Made by a program: the position numbers and the translations under genes
In this document: positions 55,630-64,000 of the stretch, piece by piece
Layout of the letters: every line of letters begins with the position of its first letter
Numbering within the stretch: position 1 is the stretch's first letter
Source: Smithella sp.
GTDB lineage: Bacteria > Desulfobacterota > Syntrophia > Syntrophales > Smithellaceae
Assembly: GCA_012510495.1 (NCBI GenBank)
Contig: JAAZHX010000314.1
Location: 49,138-113,137, forward strand
Direction: 5' to 3'
DNA length: 64,000 bases
The notes under the pieces: model-generated
Database searches by the model: none
What the model saw: the letters and a program-made list of their open reading frames with translations, nothing else
Told to the model about the DNA's origin: nothing

Positions 55630-57231
55630 ATGTTCAAATCTTTAAGGATTCGATTGGCCATCACGGCGGTGATATGCCTTGTTTCTGTGTATTTTCTTCT
55701 GCCGACGCTTGTCTCGCAGATTCCTCCTCCTCTGGACCGGTATTTTCCCAAGGACAAAATTCATCTGGGGCTTGATTTGCAGGGAGGCATGCATCTGGTT
55801 CTGGAGGTGGACGCGGACAAGGCTCTGGAATCCATGACGGAAAGAACGGCCGTCGAGCTGAAGGAATCGTTAATGGAAAACCGGGTGCGCTTCCGCAACC
55901 TGGAAAAGGCAAAAGGCACCACGATCACCATGACGCTTACGGAAGATTCGGGAAAGTCCGCTCTGGAGAAAATTCTCCATGAGCAGTTTTCGGACCTGGA
56001 AATTACTTCTTCCGCGCCCCGCGAAGGCGGGCAAACCATCACTCTGGGGATCAAAAACAAAAGAGCCGCGGATCTGAAACAACTGACCGTGGAACACAGC
56101 GTCGAAACCATCCGCAACCGGGTGGATCAGTTCGGCGTTGCTGAGCCGGAAATTATTCCGGAAGGGGAGAATCGTATTATGGTTCAGTTGCCGGGCATCC
56201 AGGACCCGGAACGGGCCAAAAACCTTATCGGAAAGACGGCGCTTCTGGAATTCAAACTGGTGGACGAGGAAAACTCGCTCGATGAAGCCCTGCGCGGCAA
56301 TATCCCGGAAGGCTCCGTGGTCGCCTATGGCGCGAGGGAAGACAGGTTCAGCGGCCAGAGGGGACAGGTGCCCTACCTGCTGAAAAATAAAACCCTGCTC
56401 ACCGGCGCGTCGCTGGAAACCGCCAAAGTCCAGATTTCCGACCGGTTCGGCGAACCGCACGTCTCCATGAAGTTCAACTCGCAGGGCGCGGCGGATTTCG
56501 ACCGCATCACCAATGAAAATGTCCGCAAGCGTCTGGCGATCGTGCTCGACGGCGTGGTCCATTCGGCGCCGGTCATTCAGGAAAGAATCTCCGGCGGCCA
56601 GGCGCAGATTACCGGAAACTTCACCATGGACGAAGCGCGCGATCTGGCCATCGTGCTGCGTGCCGGCGCCCTGCCCGCCCCCGTAAATATTCTGGAGGAA
56701 AGAACGGTCGGCCCCTCGCTGGGCTCCGACTCGATCCGCCAGGGAATCATGGCCACGCTGATCGGCTTTTTTCTGGTGGTGGTGTTTATGTTCGTCTATT
56801 ACCGTCTTTCGGGACTGGTGGCGGATTCCGTGCTCATTTTGAATATCATCGTGCTGCTGGGCATCCTTGCCGGTCTGAAAGCGACGCTTACGCTGCCCGG
56901 CATCGCCGGCATTGTTCTGGTGATCGGCATGGCGGTGGACGCCAACGTGCTCATCTTCGAACGCACCCGCGAAGAGTTGCGCCTGGGGAAACCGCCCCGC
57001 GCGGCCATCGACGCCGGATATGCCAAGGCCTTCGTAACCATTCTGGACTCCAACATCACCACGCTGATTGCCGCCTTGTTTTTATTCGCCTTCGGCACCG
57101 GCCCGGTGAAAGGATTCGCCGTAACCTTGAGCATCGGCATTGTGGTCAGCATGTTTACGGCCATCTTCGTCACGCGAATTATCTTTGACTACTTTATCTG
57201 GAACAGAAACATTCAGAGGATCAGCATTTAG
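55630..57231 (+). CDS. secD: Protein translocase subunit SecD
   Basis: LGLDLQGGMHLVLEVD; GMAVDANVLIFERTREELR. Confidence 0.97.
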   Translation: MFKSLRIRLAITAVICLVSVYFLLPTLVSQIPPPLDRYFPKDKIHLGLDLQGGMHLVLEVDADKALESMTERTAVELKESLMENRVRFRNLEKAKGTTITMTLTEDSGKSALEKILHEQFSDLEITSSAPREGGQTITLGIKNKRAADLKQLTVEHSVETIRNRVDQFGVAEPEIIPEGENRIMVQLPGIQDPERAKNLIGKTALLEFKLVDEENSLDEALRGNIPEGSVVAYGAREDRFSGQRGQVPYLLKNKTLLTGASLETAKVQISDRFGEPHVSMKFNSQGAADFDRITNENVRKRLAIVLDGVVHSAPVIQERISGGQAQITGNFTMDEARDLAIVLRAGALPAPVNILEERTVGPSLGSDSIRQGIMATLIGFFLVVVFMFVYYRLSGLVADSVLILNIIVLLGILAGLKATLTLPGIAGIVLVIGMAVDANVLIFERTREELRLGKPPRAAIDAGYAKAFVTILDSNITTLIAALFLFAFGTGPVKGFAVTLSIGIVVSMFTAIFVTRIIFDYFIWNRNIQRISI

Positions 57232-57259
57232 GCGCAGGATCTTTATTCAGGAGAAGAGA

Positions 57260-58165
57260 ATGGAACTAATCAAACCGGGAACAAATTTTGATTTTGTGGG
57301 AAAAATAAAAATCACCGTGGGCATTTCCGCGGCGCTGGTCGTCATCAGCATCCTGTCCGTCATCCTGCACGGCGGATTGAATTTCGGCATTGACTTCGCG
57401 GGCGGCACCGTCATTCAAATCAGGTTTTCCGGACACGCCCCGGCCGACGCCATCCGCAAAGCCTTCACCGGCATCGACGTCGAGGACGCCGTCATCCAGG
57501 AAATCGGCGAAAACGAAGTGATTGTGCGCACCAACCAGGCCATGACCAAAGAACTGCAGACAAAAGTGGATCAGGCCCTGACCGGGCAGTTCGGCGCCGG
57601 TCAGTACGAAATCCGCCAGATCGAGTTCGTAGGCCCCAAAGTCGGCAAAGATTTGACGAACAAGGCGATCCTGGCCGTTATTTTTTCCTGGATCGGCATG
57701 CTGATTTATATTGCCTGGCGTTTCGAGTTTCGCTACGCCCTGGGCGGCATCATCGCCCTCGTTCACGACACCATCATTGCCATCGGCGCGCTATCCCTGT
57801 TAAACAAGGAATTCACGCTGACCATCGTGGCCGCTCTGCTGACCCTCATCGGATATTCCATCAACGACACGATCGTGGTCTTTGACCGCATCCGGGAAAA
57901 CCGCAAGAAAGACCTCAGGCGAAACCTGGTAGACATCATTAATTCCAGCATCAATGAAACGCTGAGCCGCACGATTCTGACGTCTTTCACCGTGATTCTC
58001 GTCCTTTTGGCCCTGTTTTTCCTGGGCGGAGCGGTGATTCACGATTTTTCATTCGTGCTTTTGGTAGGCGTGGTGATCGGCACTTATTCATCGATTTTCA
58101 TCGCGAGTCCCATCGTGCTCGCTTTCGAAAACCTTCAGCTTCGCAGGGAAAAGAGGAAAAAATAA
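57260..58165 (+). CDS. secF: Protein translocase subunit SecF
   Basis: NFGIDFAGGTVIQIRF; GYSINDTIVVFDRIRENRK. Confidence 0.97.
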   Translation: MELIKPGTNFDFVGKIKITVGISAALVVISILSVILHGGLNFGIDFAGGTVIQIRFSGHAPADAIRKAFTGIDVEDAVIQEIGENEVIVRTNQAMTKELQTKVDQALTGQFGAGQYEIRQIEFVGPKVGKDLTNKAILAVIFSWIGMLIYIAWRFEFRYALGGIIALVHDTIIAIGALSLLNKEFTLTIVAALLTLIGYSINDTIVVFDRIRENRKKDLRRNLVDIINSSINETLSRTILTSFTVILVLLALFFLGGAVIHDFSFVLLVGVVIGTYSSIFIASPIVLAFENLQLRREKRKK

Positions 58166-58166
58166 A

Positions 58167-58679
58167 TTGTCGTCCTTAGCCGCGGCGGGATTTGTTGTTT
58201 TTATCCTCCTGTTGTTTTCCGGAATATATCTGAGTTTGTTCGGATGGCCCGGAACCATCCTTATTTTCCTGGATGTTTTGTTCTACGCCGTCTTCACCGG
58301 TTTCGCGCAGGTCGGCTGGAAGATGCTCCTGATCCTTCTGGTCCTGGCCGTTTTTTCCGAAGCCGCCGACTGGTGGGCGGAATCCAAAAACGTTCACAAG
58401 ATACCGGCTACCGCAAAAAGCGTCCGGGGAGCGCTCCTCGGCTCTCTGGCCGGCATGATTCTTCTGACGCCGTCTTTCTGGGGCCCCGGCATCTGGGGAG
58501 GCTTTTTTCTGGGCGGCCTGGCCGGCTTGCTGATTACGGAAATGATCCGCCAGTCTCGATTGAAAATTCCCTTTCAGGCCTCCGGCAGAGCTTTTCTCGC
58601 CATGATCGGACAAAAGACGCTGAAAGGCTTCCTGTCTCTCGTTATGATTTTGTTTTCCCTGTCCGGCATTTATTCCTAG
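58167..58679 (+). CDS. DUF456 family membrane protein
   Basis: LFGWPGTILIFLDVLFYAVFTGF...GALLGSLAGMILLTPSFWGPGIWGGFFLGGLAG. Confidence 0.8.
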   Translation: MSSLAAAGFVVFILLLFSGIYLSLFGWPGTILIFLDVLFYAVFTGFAQVGWKMLLILLVLAVFSEAADWWAESKNVHKIPATAKSVRGALLGSLAGMILLTPSFWGPGIWGGFFLGGLAGLLITEMIRQSRLKIPFQASGRAFLAMIGQKTLKGFLSLVMILFSLSGIYS

Positions 58680-58694
58680 GAGTCCGATAATCCC

Positions 58695-59372
58695 ATGAAA
58701 GAAAACAAAGCCCCCTCGAAAAACCTGCCCAAAGAAAAAAAACCGGCGCGTTCCTCCAAAGCCAAAGCTCAGGAATTTATTGAAGCGATCATTATCGCCA
58801 TCTTGATCGCCGTCGTCGTCCGGACGCTGGTGGTTCAGGCCTACAAGATTCCCTCGCAGTCGATGGCGCCCACCCTGCTCGTCGGAGATCATCTGCTTGT
58901 CAACAAATTCATTTACGGCGTCAAGATTCCTCTGCTGAGAAGAACGATTATTCCCGTGACGGATCCGAAAAAAGGAGACATTATCGTTTTCATTTACCCC
59001 CAGGACCGCTCCAAGGACTTTATTAAACGGGTCATCGGCGTGGGGGGCGACAAAATCGAAATTCGCAACAAAAAAATATGGATCAATGACCGGCCCCACG
59101 AGGACGCCGTCGGCGTTTATTCCGATCCGGTCTGCTACCCGGCCATCGTCCAGCCCCGCGATAATTTCGGCCCGGCAACGGTCCCCCGAAACTCCCTCTT
59201 TGTGATGGGCGACAACCGCGATCAGAGCCTGGACAGCCGGTTCTGGGGTTTTGTGGAGTTGAAAGACGTGGAGGGAAGGGCCATGATCATATACTGGTCC
59301 TGGAACAGAGACGACCAGAACAATCCTTTGACAAAAATCCGCTGGGAACGGCTGGGGAATCTGCTGCGCTGA
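58695..59372 (+). CDS. lepB: Signal peptidase I
   Basis: KIPSQSMAPTLLVGDHLLVNKFIYG, KDFIKRVIGVGGDKIE, FVMGDNRDQSLDSRFWG. Confidence 0.96.
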   Translation: MKENKAPSKNLPKEKKPARSSKAKAQEFIEAIIIAILIAVVVRTLVVQAYKIPSQSMAPTLLVGDHLLVNKFIYGVKIPLLRRTIIPVTDPKKGDIIVFIYPQDRSKDFIKRVIGVGGDKIEIRNKKIWINDRPHEDAVGVYSDPVCYPAIVQPRDNFGPATVPRNSLFVMGDNRDQSLDSRFWGFVELKDVEGRAMIIYWSWNRDDQNNPLTKIRWERLGNLLR

Positions 59373-59400
59373 TGTCGCGCCGGCTCTGTACATTTTTATC

Positions 59401-59429
59401 TTGACAGCCGGGCCCCCTGGTTGTATGAA
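59401..59429 (+). promoter_or_regulatory. Sigma70 promoter for the pyr operon
   Basis: TTGACA-17 nt-TATGAA. Confidence 0.75.
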
Positions 59430-59449
59430 CTTCCACAAGAAACTTTTAA

Positions 59450-59469
59450 TTCGATCCCGTGAGATTGAA
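59450..59469 (+). promoter_or_regulatory. PyrR-type binding hairpin
   Basis: ttcgatc-CCGTGA-gattgaa: 7-bp stem with CNGNGA hexaloop. Confidence 0.75.
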
Positions 59470-59481
59470 AAAGAAGAAAAA

Positions 59482-59547
59482 ATGAAAAAGTTCTCCATTC
59501 AAGCCCATGAAAGCCTTTCTCCGCAAGAGGAAAGGCTTTTTTTATAA
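59482..59547 (+). CDS. Putative 21-codon leader ORF spanning the pyr terminator
   Basis: MKKFSIQAHESLSPQEERLFL*, stop codon just after the terminator T run; weak A-rich upstream region. Confidence 0.35.
   Translation: MKKFSIQAHESLSPQEERLFL
59510..59544 (+). terminator. Attenuator terminator upstream of pyrR
   Basis: AAAGCCTTT-ctccgcaagagg-AAAGGCTTTTTTT. Confidence 0.8.
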
Positions 59548-60168
<621 letters not shown>

Positions 60169-60191
60169 ACCCGAATGAATAAGGCAAACGT

Positions 60192-61121
60192 ATGATAAAA
60201 TTGGGGAAAAAAGATATTCTCGGCATCCAGGACATGACAACGGACGAAATTTCCCTGATCCTGGAAACCGCCGAGTCCTTTCTGGAAATTTCAACGCGCG
60301 AAATCAAGAAGGTTCCGACGCTGCGCGGTAAAAGCGTAATCAACCTGTTTTATGAAGCGAGCACACGCACCCGGACTTCTTTTGAAATCGCGGGTAAACG
60401 ACTGAGCGCCGACACCATCAATATTTCCGCTTCCACCAGTTCCGTGGTCAAGGGTGAAACGCTTGTGGATACCGCGCGGACACTGGAGGCCATGAATCCC
60501 GACATTATCGTGCTGCGGCACAGCGCCGCCGGGGCGCCGCACCTGCTGGCGCGCATGGTAAAGCAATCCATCATCAACGCCGGCGACGGCGCGCACGAAC
60601 ATCCCTCCCAGGCGCTTTTGGACATGATGACGATTCAGGAAAGGAAAGGACGGATTGCCGGTCTGAAAGTCGCGATTGTCGGCGATATCCTGCACAGTCG
60701 CGTTGCCCGGTCCAACATTCACGGGCTTACCAAAATGGGGGCGCGGGTGGTCGTGGCCGGACCCGCCACCATGATGCCCCGCGACATTGAACGGATGGGC
60801 GTCGGGGCCTTCGCGAAAATTGAAGAGGCGATAGTGGATGCCGACGTCGTCATGATGCTGCGTATCCAGGTGGAGCGCGAAAAACAGAATGTCTTCCCTT
60901 CGCTGCGCGAATACGCCCAGCATTACTGTCTGAGCCGCCGGCACATGAAGCTGATCGCGCCTGATGCGATCGTCATGCATCCGGGCCCGATCAACCGCGG
61001 CGTGGAAATCTCCCCCGATATTGCCGACGACCCCGCCATCTCCGTCATTCTCGACCAGGTCAACAAAGGCGTCGCCGTCCGCATGGCCATGCTGTACCTG
61101 CTTTCAGGAGGAAATGAATGA
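60192..61121 (+). CDS. pyrB: Aspartate carbamoyltransferase catalytic subunit
   Basis: [46 protein letters not shown]. Confidence 0.97.
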   Translation: MIKLGKKDILGIQDMTTDEISLILETAESFLEISTREIKKVPTLRGKSVINLFYEASTRTRTSFEIAGKRLSADTINISASTSSVVKGETLVDTARTLEAMNPDIIVLRHSAAGAPHLLARMVKQSIINAGDGAHEHPSQALLDMMTIQERKGRIAGLKVAIVGDILHSRVARSNIHGLTKMGARVVVAGPATMMPRDIERMGVGAFAKIEEAIVDADVVMMLRIQVEREKQNVFPSLREYAQHYCLSRRHMKLIAPDAIVMHPGPINRGVEISPDIADDPAISVILDQVNKGVAVRMAMLYLLSGGNE

Positions 61122-62407
61122 AACTGCTGTTAAAAGGCGCCCGGGTGATCGACCCGTCCCGGAACTTGGACGCCCCGATGGATGTGCTGGTGGAAGACGG
61201 GAAAATCGCCGGCTGCAAACCGGGCATCAGGACCCCGTCGGGCGCAAAAGTCCTTGATCTGGCCGGAATGATCGTCGCGCCCGGTCTCATCGACATGCAC
61301 ACGCATCTTCGCGAACCGGGATACGAATACCGGGAAACCGTCGCCAGCGGCGCCGCCGCCGCGGTGGCCGGAGGTTTCACGTCGATTGCCTGTATGCCCA
61401 ACACCCGTCCGGTGAATGACAACCGCTCGGTCACCGAATTCATTCTCCGGAAGGCCGCGGAAGCGAATCTGGCCAATATCTATCCCATCGGAGCGATCAG
61501 CATGAACTCCGACGGCAAACAAATGACCGAATTCTGGGACCTCAAAGAAGCGGGCGTCGTCGCCGTGTCGGATGACGGCAATCCGGTGATGGACGCAGCC
61601 CTGATGCGCAGAGTTATGGAATACGCTTCTTCCCTGGACCTGCCGGTGATCCAGCACTGCGAAGACCGGAATCTGTCCGCGGGCGGGCTGATGAATGAAG
61701 GCTACGCCTCCACACTTCTGGGGCTGCCGGGCATTCCCGCCATTGCCGAAGAGGTCATGACGGCGCGCGACATTCTGATCGCCGGGTACACCGGCACGCG
61801 CATCCACTTCGCACATGTGAGCACGGCCGGCGCCGTGCGCCTGATCCGCGACGCCAAAAAACGGGGTCTGCGAGTGACGGCGGAAACCGCCCCGCATTAT
61901 TTTACACTGACGGATGCATCGCTTTGGAATTATGACACGAACTACAAGGTCAATCCGCCGCTGCGGGACAAGACCGACGTATCGGCCGTCATAGAGGGCC
62001 TCGCGGATGGAACGCTGGACGCCATCGCCTGCGATCACGCGCCGCATGGGCGCACGGACAAGGAAGTGGAGTTCGAATACGCCGCCTGCGGAATCAGCGG
62101 TCTGGAAACCTCTCTGGGCCTGAGTCTGAGCCTGGTGCAGAAGGGTGTTCTGTCGTGGCCGGAACTGATCGCCAAAATGAGCTGCAATCCGGCTCGTATT
62201 TTGAATCTGCCCAAAGGGACGCTGGCCAAGGGCGCCGACGCCGATATTACGGTCATCCATCCGGAGCTGTCCTGGAGCGTCGATGCCGCCGCCTTCCGTT
62301 CGCTGGGGAAAAACTCGCCGTTTTCCGGAAGGGAGATGAAAGGGCGCGCCGTTTTATCCATCGTGGGCGGCGACATCAAGTACGATGGGCTGGCGTCCAA
62401 ACCGTGA
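61118..62407 (+). CDS. pyrC: Dihydroorotase
   Basis: [37 protein letters not shown]; 4-nt overlap with pyrB. Confidence 0.97.
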   Translation: MKLLLKGARVIDPSRNLDAPMDVLVEDGKIAGCKPGIRTPSGAKVLDLAGMIVAPGLIDMHTHLREPGYEYRETVASGAAAAVAGGFTSIACMPNTRPVNDNRSVTEFILRKAAEANLANIYPIGAISMNSDGKQMTEFWDLKEAGVVAVSDDGNPVMDAALMRRVMEYASSLDLPVIQHCEDRNLSAGGLMNEGYASTLLGLPGIPAIAEEVMTARDILIAGYTGTRIHFAHVSTAGAVRLIRDAKKRGLRVTAETAPHYFTLTDASLWNYDTNYKVNPPLRDKTDVSAVIEGLADGTLDAIACDHAPHGRTDKEVEFEYAACGISGLETSLGLSLSLVQKGVLSWPELIAKMSCNPARILNLPKGTLAKGADADITVIHPELSWSVDAAAFRSLGKNSPFSGREMKGRAVLSIVGGDIKYDGLASKP

Positions 62408-63177
62408 GCGCTCGGGAAACCCATAAAACCGCCGGTTTTGTCCTGCGAAGCCTTCAATACGGGGAATCGGATCTGATCGTCACATTTTACACCCGTGAGT
62501 TCGGCAAGCTCAAAGGCATTGCCAAGGGCGCCAAACGGAGCCGAAAGCGGTTCGCCAACGTCTTTGAACCTTTCTCCCTGACGCAGATGATTATTTCACG
62601 CCGCAACCGCGATTCGCTCGCGTTCATCGATTCCTGCGACATCCTCGATCACTTTGCCCCCATTCGCCTGGATCTGGAAAAGACCCTGACCGCTTCCTAT
62701 TTTGTCGACCTGGCCGAACACTTCAGCCCCGAAGGCAAGCGCAACGACAAGGTGTTTGCCTTGCTTGCGGATTTCCTGTCGCTTCTGACCCGGGAAAATG
62801 TTGCGGAGTCCATGATCCGTTTTTTTGAAATGCGGCTGTTGAAGGCCGTCGGATTTGAACCCGCGCTTACGGCCTGCGTGCGCTGTAAAACACCCGTGAC
62901 CAACGGCGCCGCCTACTACTTTTTCCCGAATGAAGGCGGCATTTTCTGCCAATCCTGCGCCCGGCCGGAAAGATACGACCAAAGCGTCTCCGCCGGTGCC
63001 GTCCGTACGCTGCTTCTGGGGAAAGACATGGATCTGGATAAGATGAAAATGGTCTGCATGACGGAAAGCCTTGCCTCCGAATCCCGGAGCATCCTCTGCA
63101 GCTTTATTTCCCACGTGCTGGGAAAGGAAGTCAAATCTCTCAAAGTCCTGGAGCAGGTGCGCAGGTATTGTCCCTGA
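62404..63177 (+). CDS. recO: DNA repair protein RecO
   Basis: KTAGFVLRSLQYGESDLIVTFYTREFGKLKGIAKGAKRS; Cys motifs CVRCK...CQSC; GTG start overlaps pyrC stop. Confidence 0.93.
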   Translation: MSARETHKTAGFVLRSLQYGESDLIVTFYTREFGKLKGIAKGAKRSRKRFANVFEPFSLTQMIISRRNRDSLAFIDSCDILDHFAPIRLDLEKTLTASYFVDLAEHFSPEGKRNDKVFALLADFLSLLTRENVAESMIRFFEMRLLKAVGFEPALTACVRCKTPVTNGAAYYFFPNEGGIFCQSCARPERYDQSVSAGAVRTLLLGKDMDLDKMKMVCMTESLASESRSILCSFISHVLGKEVKSLKVLEQVRRYCP

Positions 63178-63223
63178 CGGAGGTTTTAATGCGGCCGCCG
63201 GGCATCAAACCGGGGACCGTTTG

Positions 63224-63835
63224 TCACTTCTTTTTCTTCTTCTTTACAGCGGGCTTTTCCTGGGTGACGCAGATGCTTTTCTGCAGCGTATGGTGATCCG
63301 TCACAAATCGAATGTTTTGCCAGACTTCGTTTTCATAAATGTAATGATCCAGGATACTTCCCTTGTCGTCGTAATGGATCAGATCTTTCACCCGCCATTT
63401 TTGATTCTTGCAGTCAATCTCATCCACGCGGACATCATGTTCGTAATAATGGTATTTTACGGCTTTCCTCGGATTGTATTTCTTCACTTCTTCAATCATC
63501 TGTTTCCTGCAAAGATCCGTCACAACTCGATAAAGGGTGACGGTCGCGATATTGGAGGATCTGGTGATATTGGTTTGATTGTAATAGTTCTCTCCCATTT
63601 TGGTTTTTCCATAGCGCACCCACACCTTGTTGTCCGGAACGCTGCGCACAATGTCCGGCAGTTTCTCGCTGACGGGGGGTGGAGAAACAGAAGGTTTTTC
63701 CACCACGACCGGCGCCGAGGGAGACTCTTTGACTTTCGGCTCATCTTTTCTGGTAATGGATGATTCTTTCGCACAGCCCGCCAGCAGAAAAACGACCAGA
63801 ATAAAAATATAAACCACCGCATAAATCTTTTTCAT
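63224..63835 (-). CDS. Lipoprotein, possibly surface-adhesin E-like domain
   Basis: Lipobox VFLLAGC; WVRYGKTKMGENYYNQTNITRSSNIATVTLYRVVTD. Confidence 0.6.
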   Translation of the reverse strand: MKKIYAVVYIFILVVFLLAGCAKESSITRKDEPKVKESPSAPVVVEKPSVSPPPVSEKLPDIVRSVPDNKVWVRYGKTKMGENYYNQTNITRSSNIATVTLYRVVTDLCRKQMIEEVKKYNPRKAVKYHYYEHDVRVDEIDCKNQKWRVKDLIHYDDKGSILDHYIYENEVWQNIRFVTDHHTLQKSICVTQEKPAVKKKKKK

Positions 63836-64000
63836 ATTTTCTCTTTTCATCCTTCTTGCAGGCCGGGATGGATCCGTTGTCTGCGGGCATGAAAGCGGCC
63901 CTGTAAAACCCGTGTGAAGATTTAACCCAGATTACGCAATAGGGTTCAATTTTGGAAGGGTTACAGGCAACGAGAAGCGTGATGTTTTGTCCCAAAGCCC

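Overview
The window is a chromosomal segment, moderately GC-rich, that looks like an anaerobic deltaproteobacterium, probably Syntrophales-like. This is inferred from gene content (membrane pyrophosphatase, IorAB, FprA/rubredoxin/rubrerythrin, FadAB-type beta-oxidation); no taxonomic search was possible. Most of it is housekeeping: rplI-dnaB, hppA, pth-rplY-prs-tRNA-Gln-ispE, clpB, rpoH, mutS, kdsD, queD-folE2-nadE, mazG, queA-tgt-yajC-secD-secF, lepB and pyrR-pyrB-pyrC-recO. Three tRNAs (Gln-TTG, fMet-CAT, Val-CAC) were read by eye. I found no CRISPR array, prophage or intact IS element. The most interesting signals are: (i) a compact leader before pyrR with a near-consensus promoter, a CNGNGA PyrR-type hexaloop hairpin, a Rho-independent terminator and a 21-codon leader ORF that runs through the terminator; (ii) a diadenylate-cyclase-like protein with DGA but RHI instead of RHR; (iii) a four-gene SDR/FrhB-like/IorA/IorB cluster; (iv) a HyuA-like/HDAC-like/CMD cluster whose deacetylase has a Cys-rich C-terminal extension; (v) a multi-PAS-GGDEF-EAL gene broken by an apparent 1-nt deletion, and a second possible frameshift at a G7/C7 tract; (vi) gene relics (a pilin tail, an internally deleted membrane glycosyltransferase-like gene); and (vii) at least three kinds of dispersed intergenic repeat, one of which has paired stem changes between copies. 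No clearly new multi-gene system is demonstrated. All family assignments are from motif recognition without database searches.
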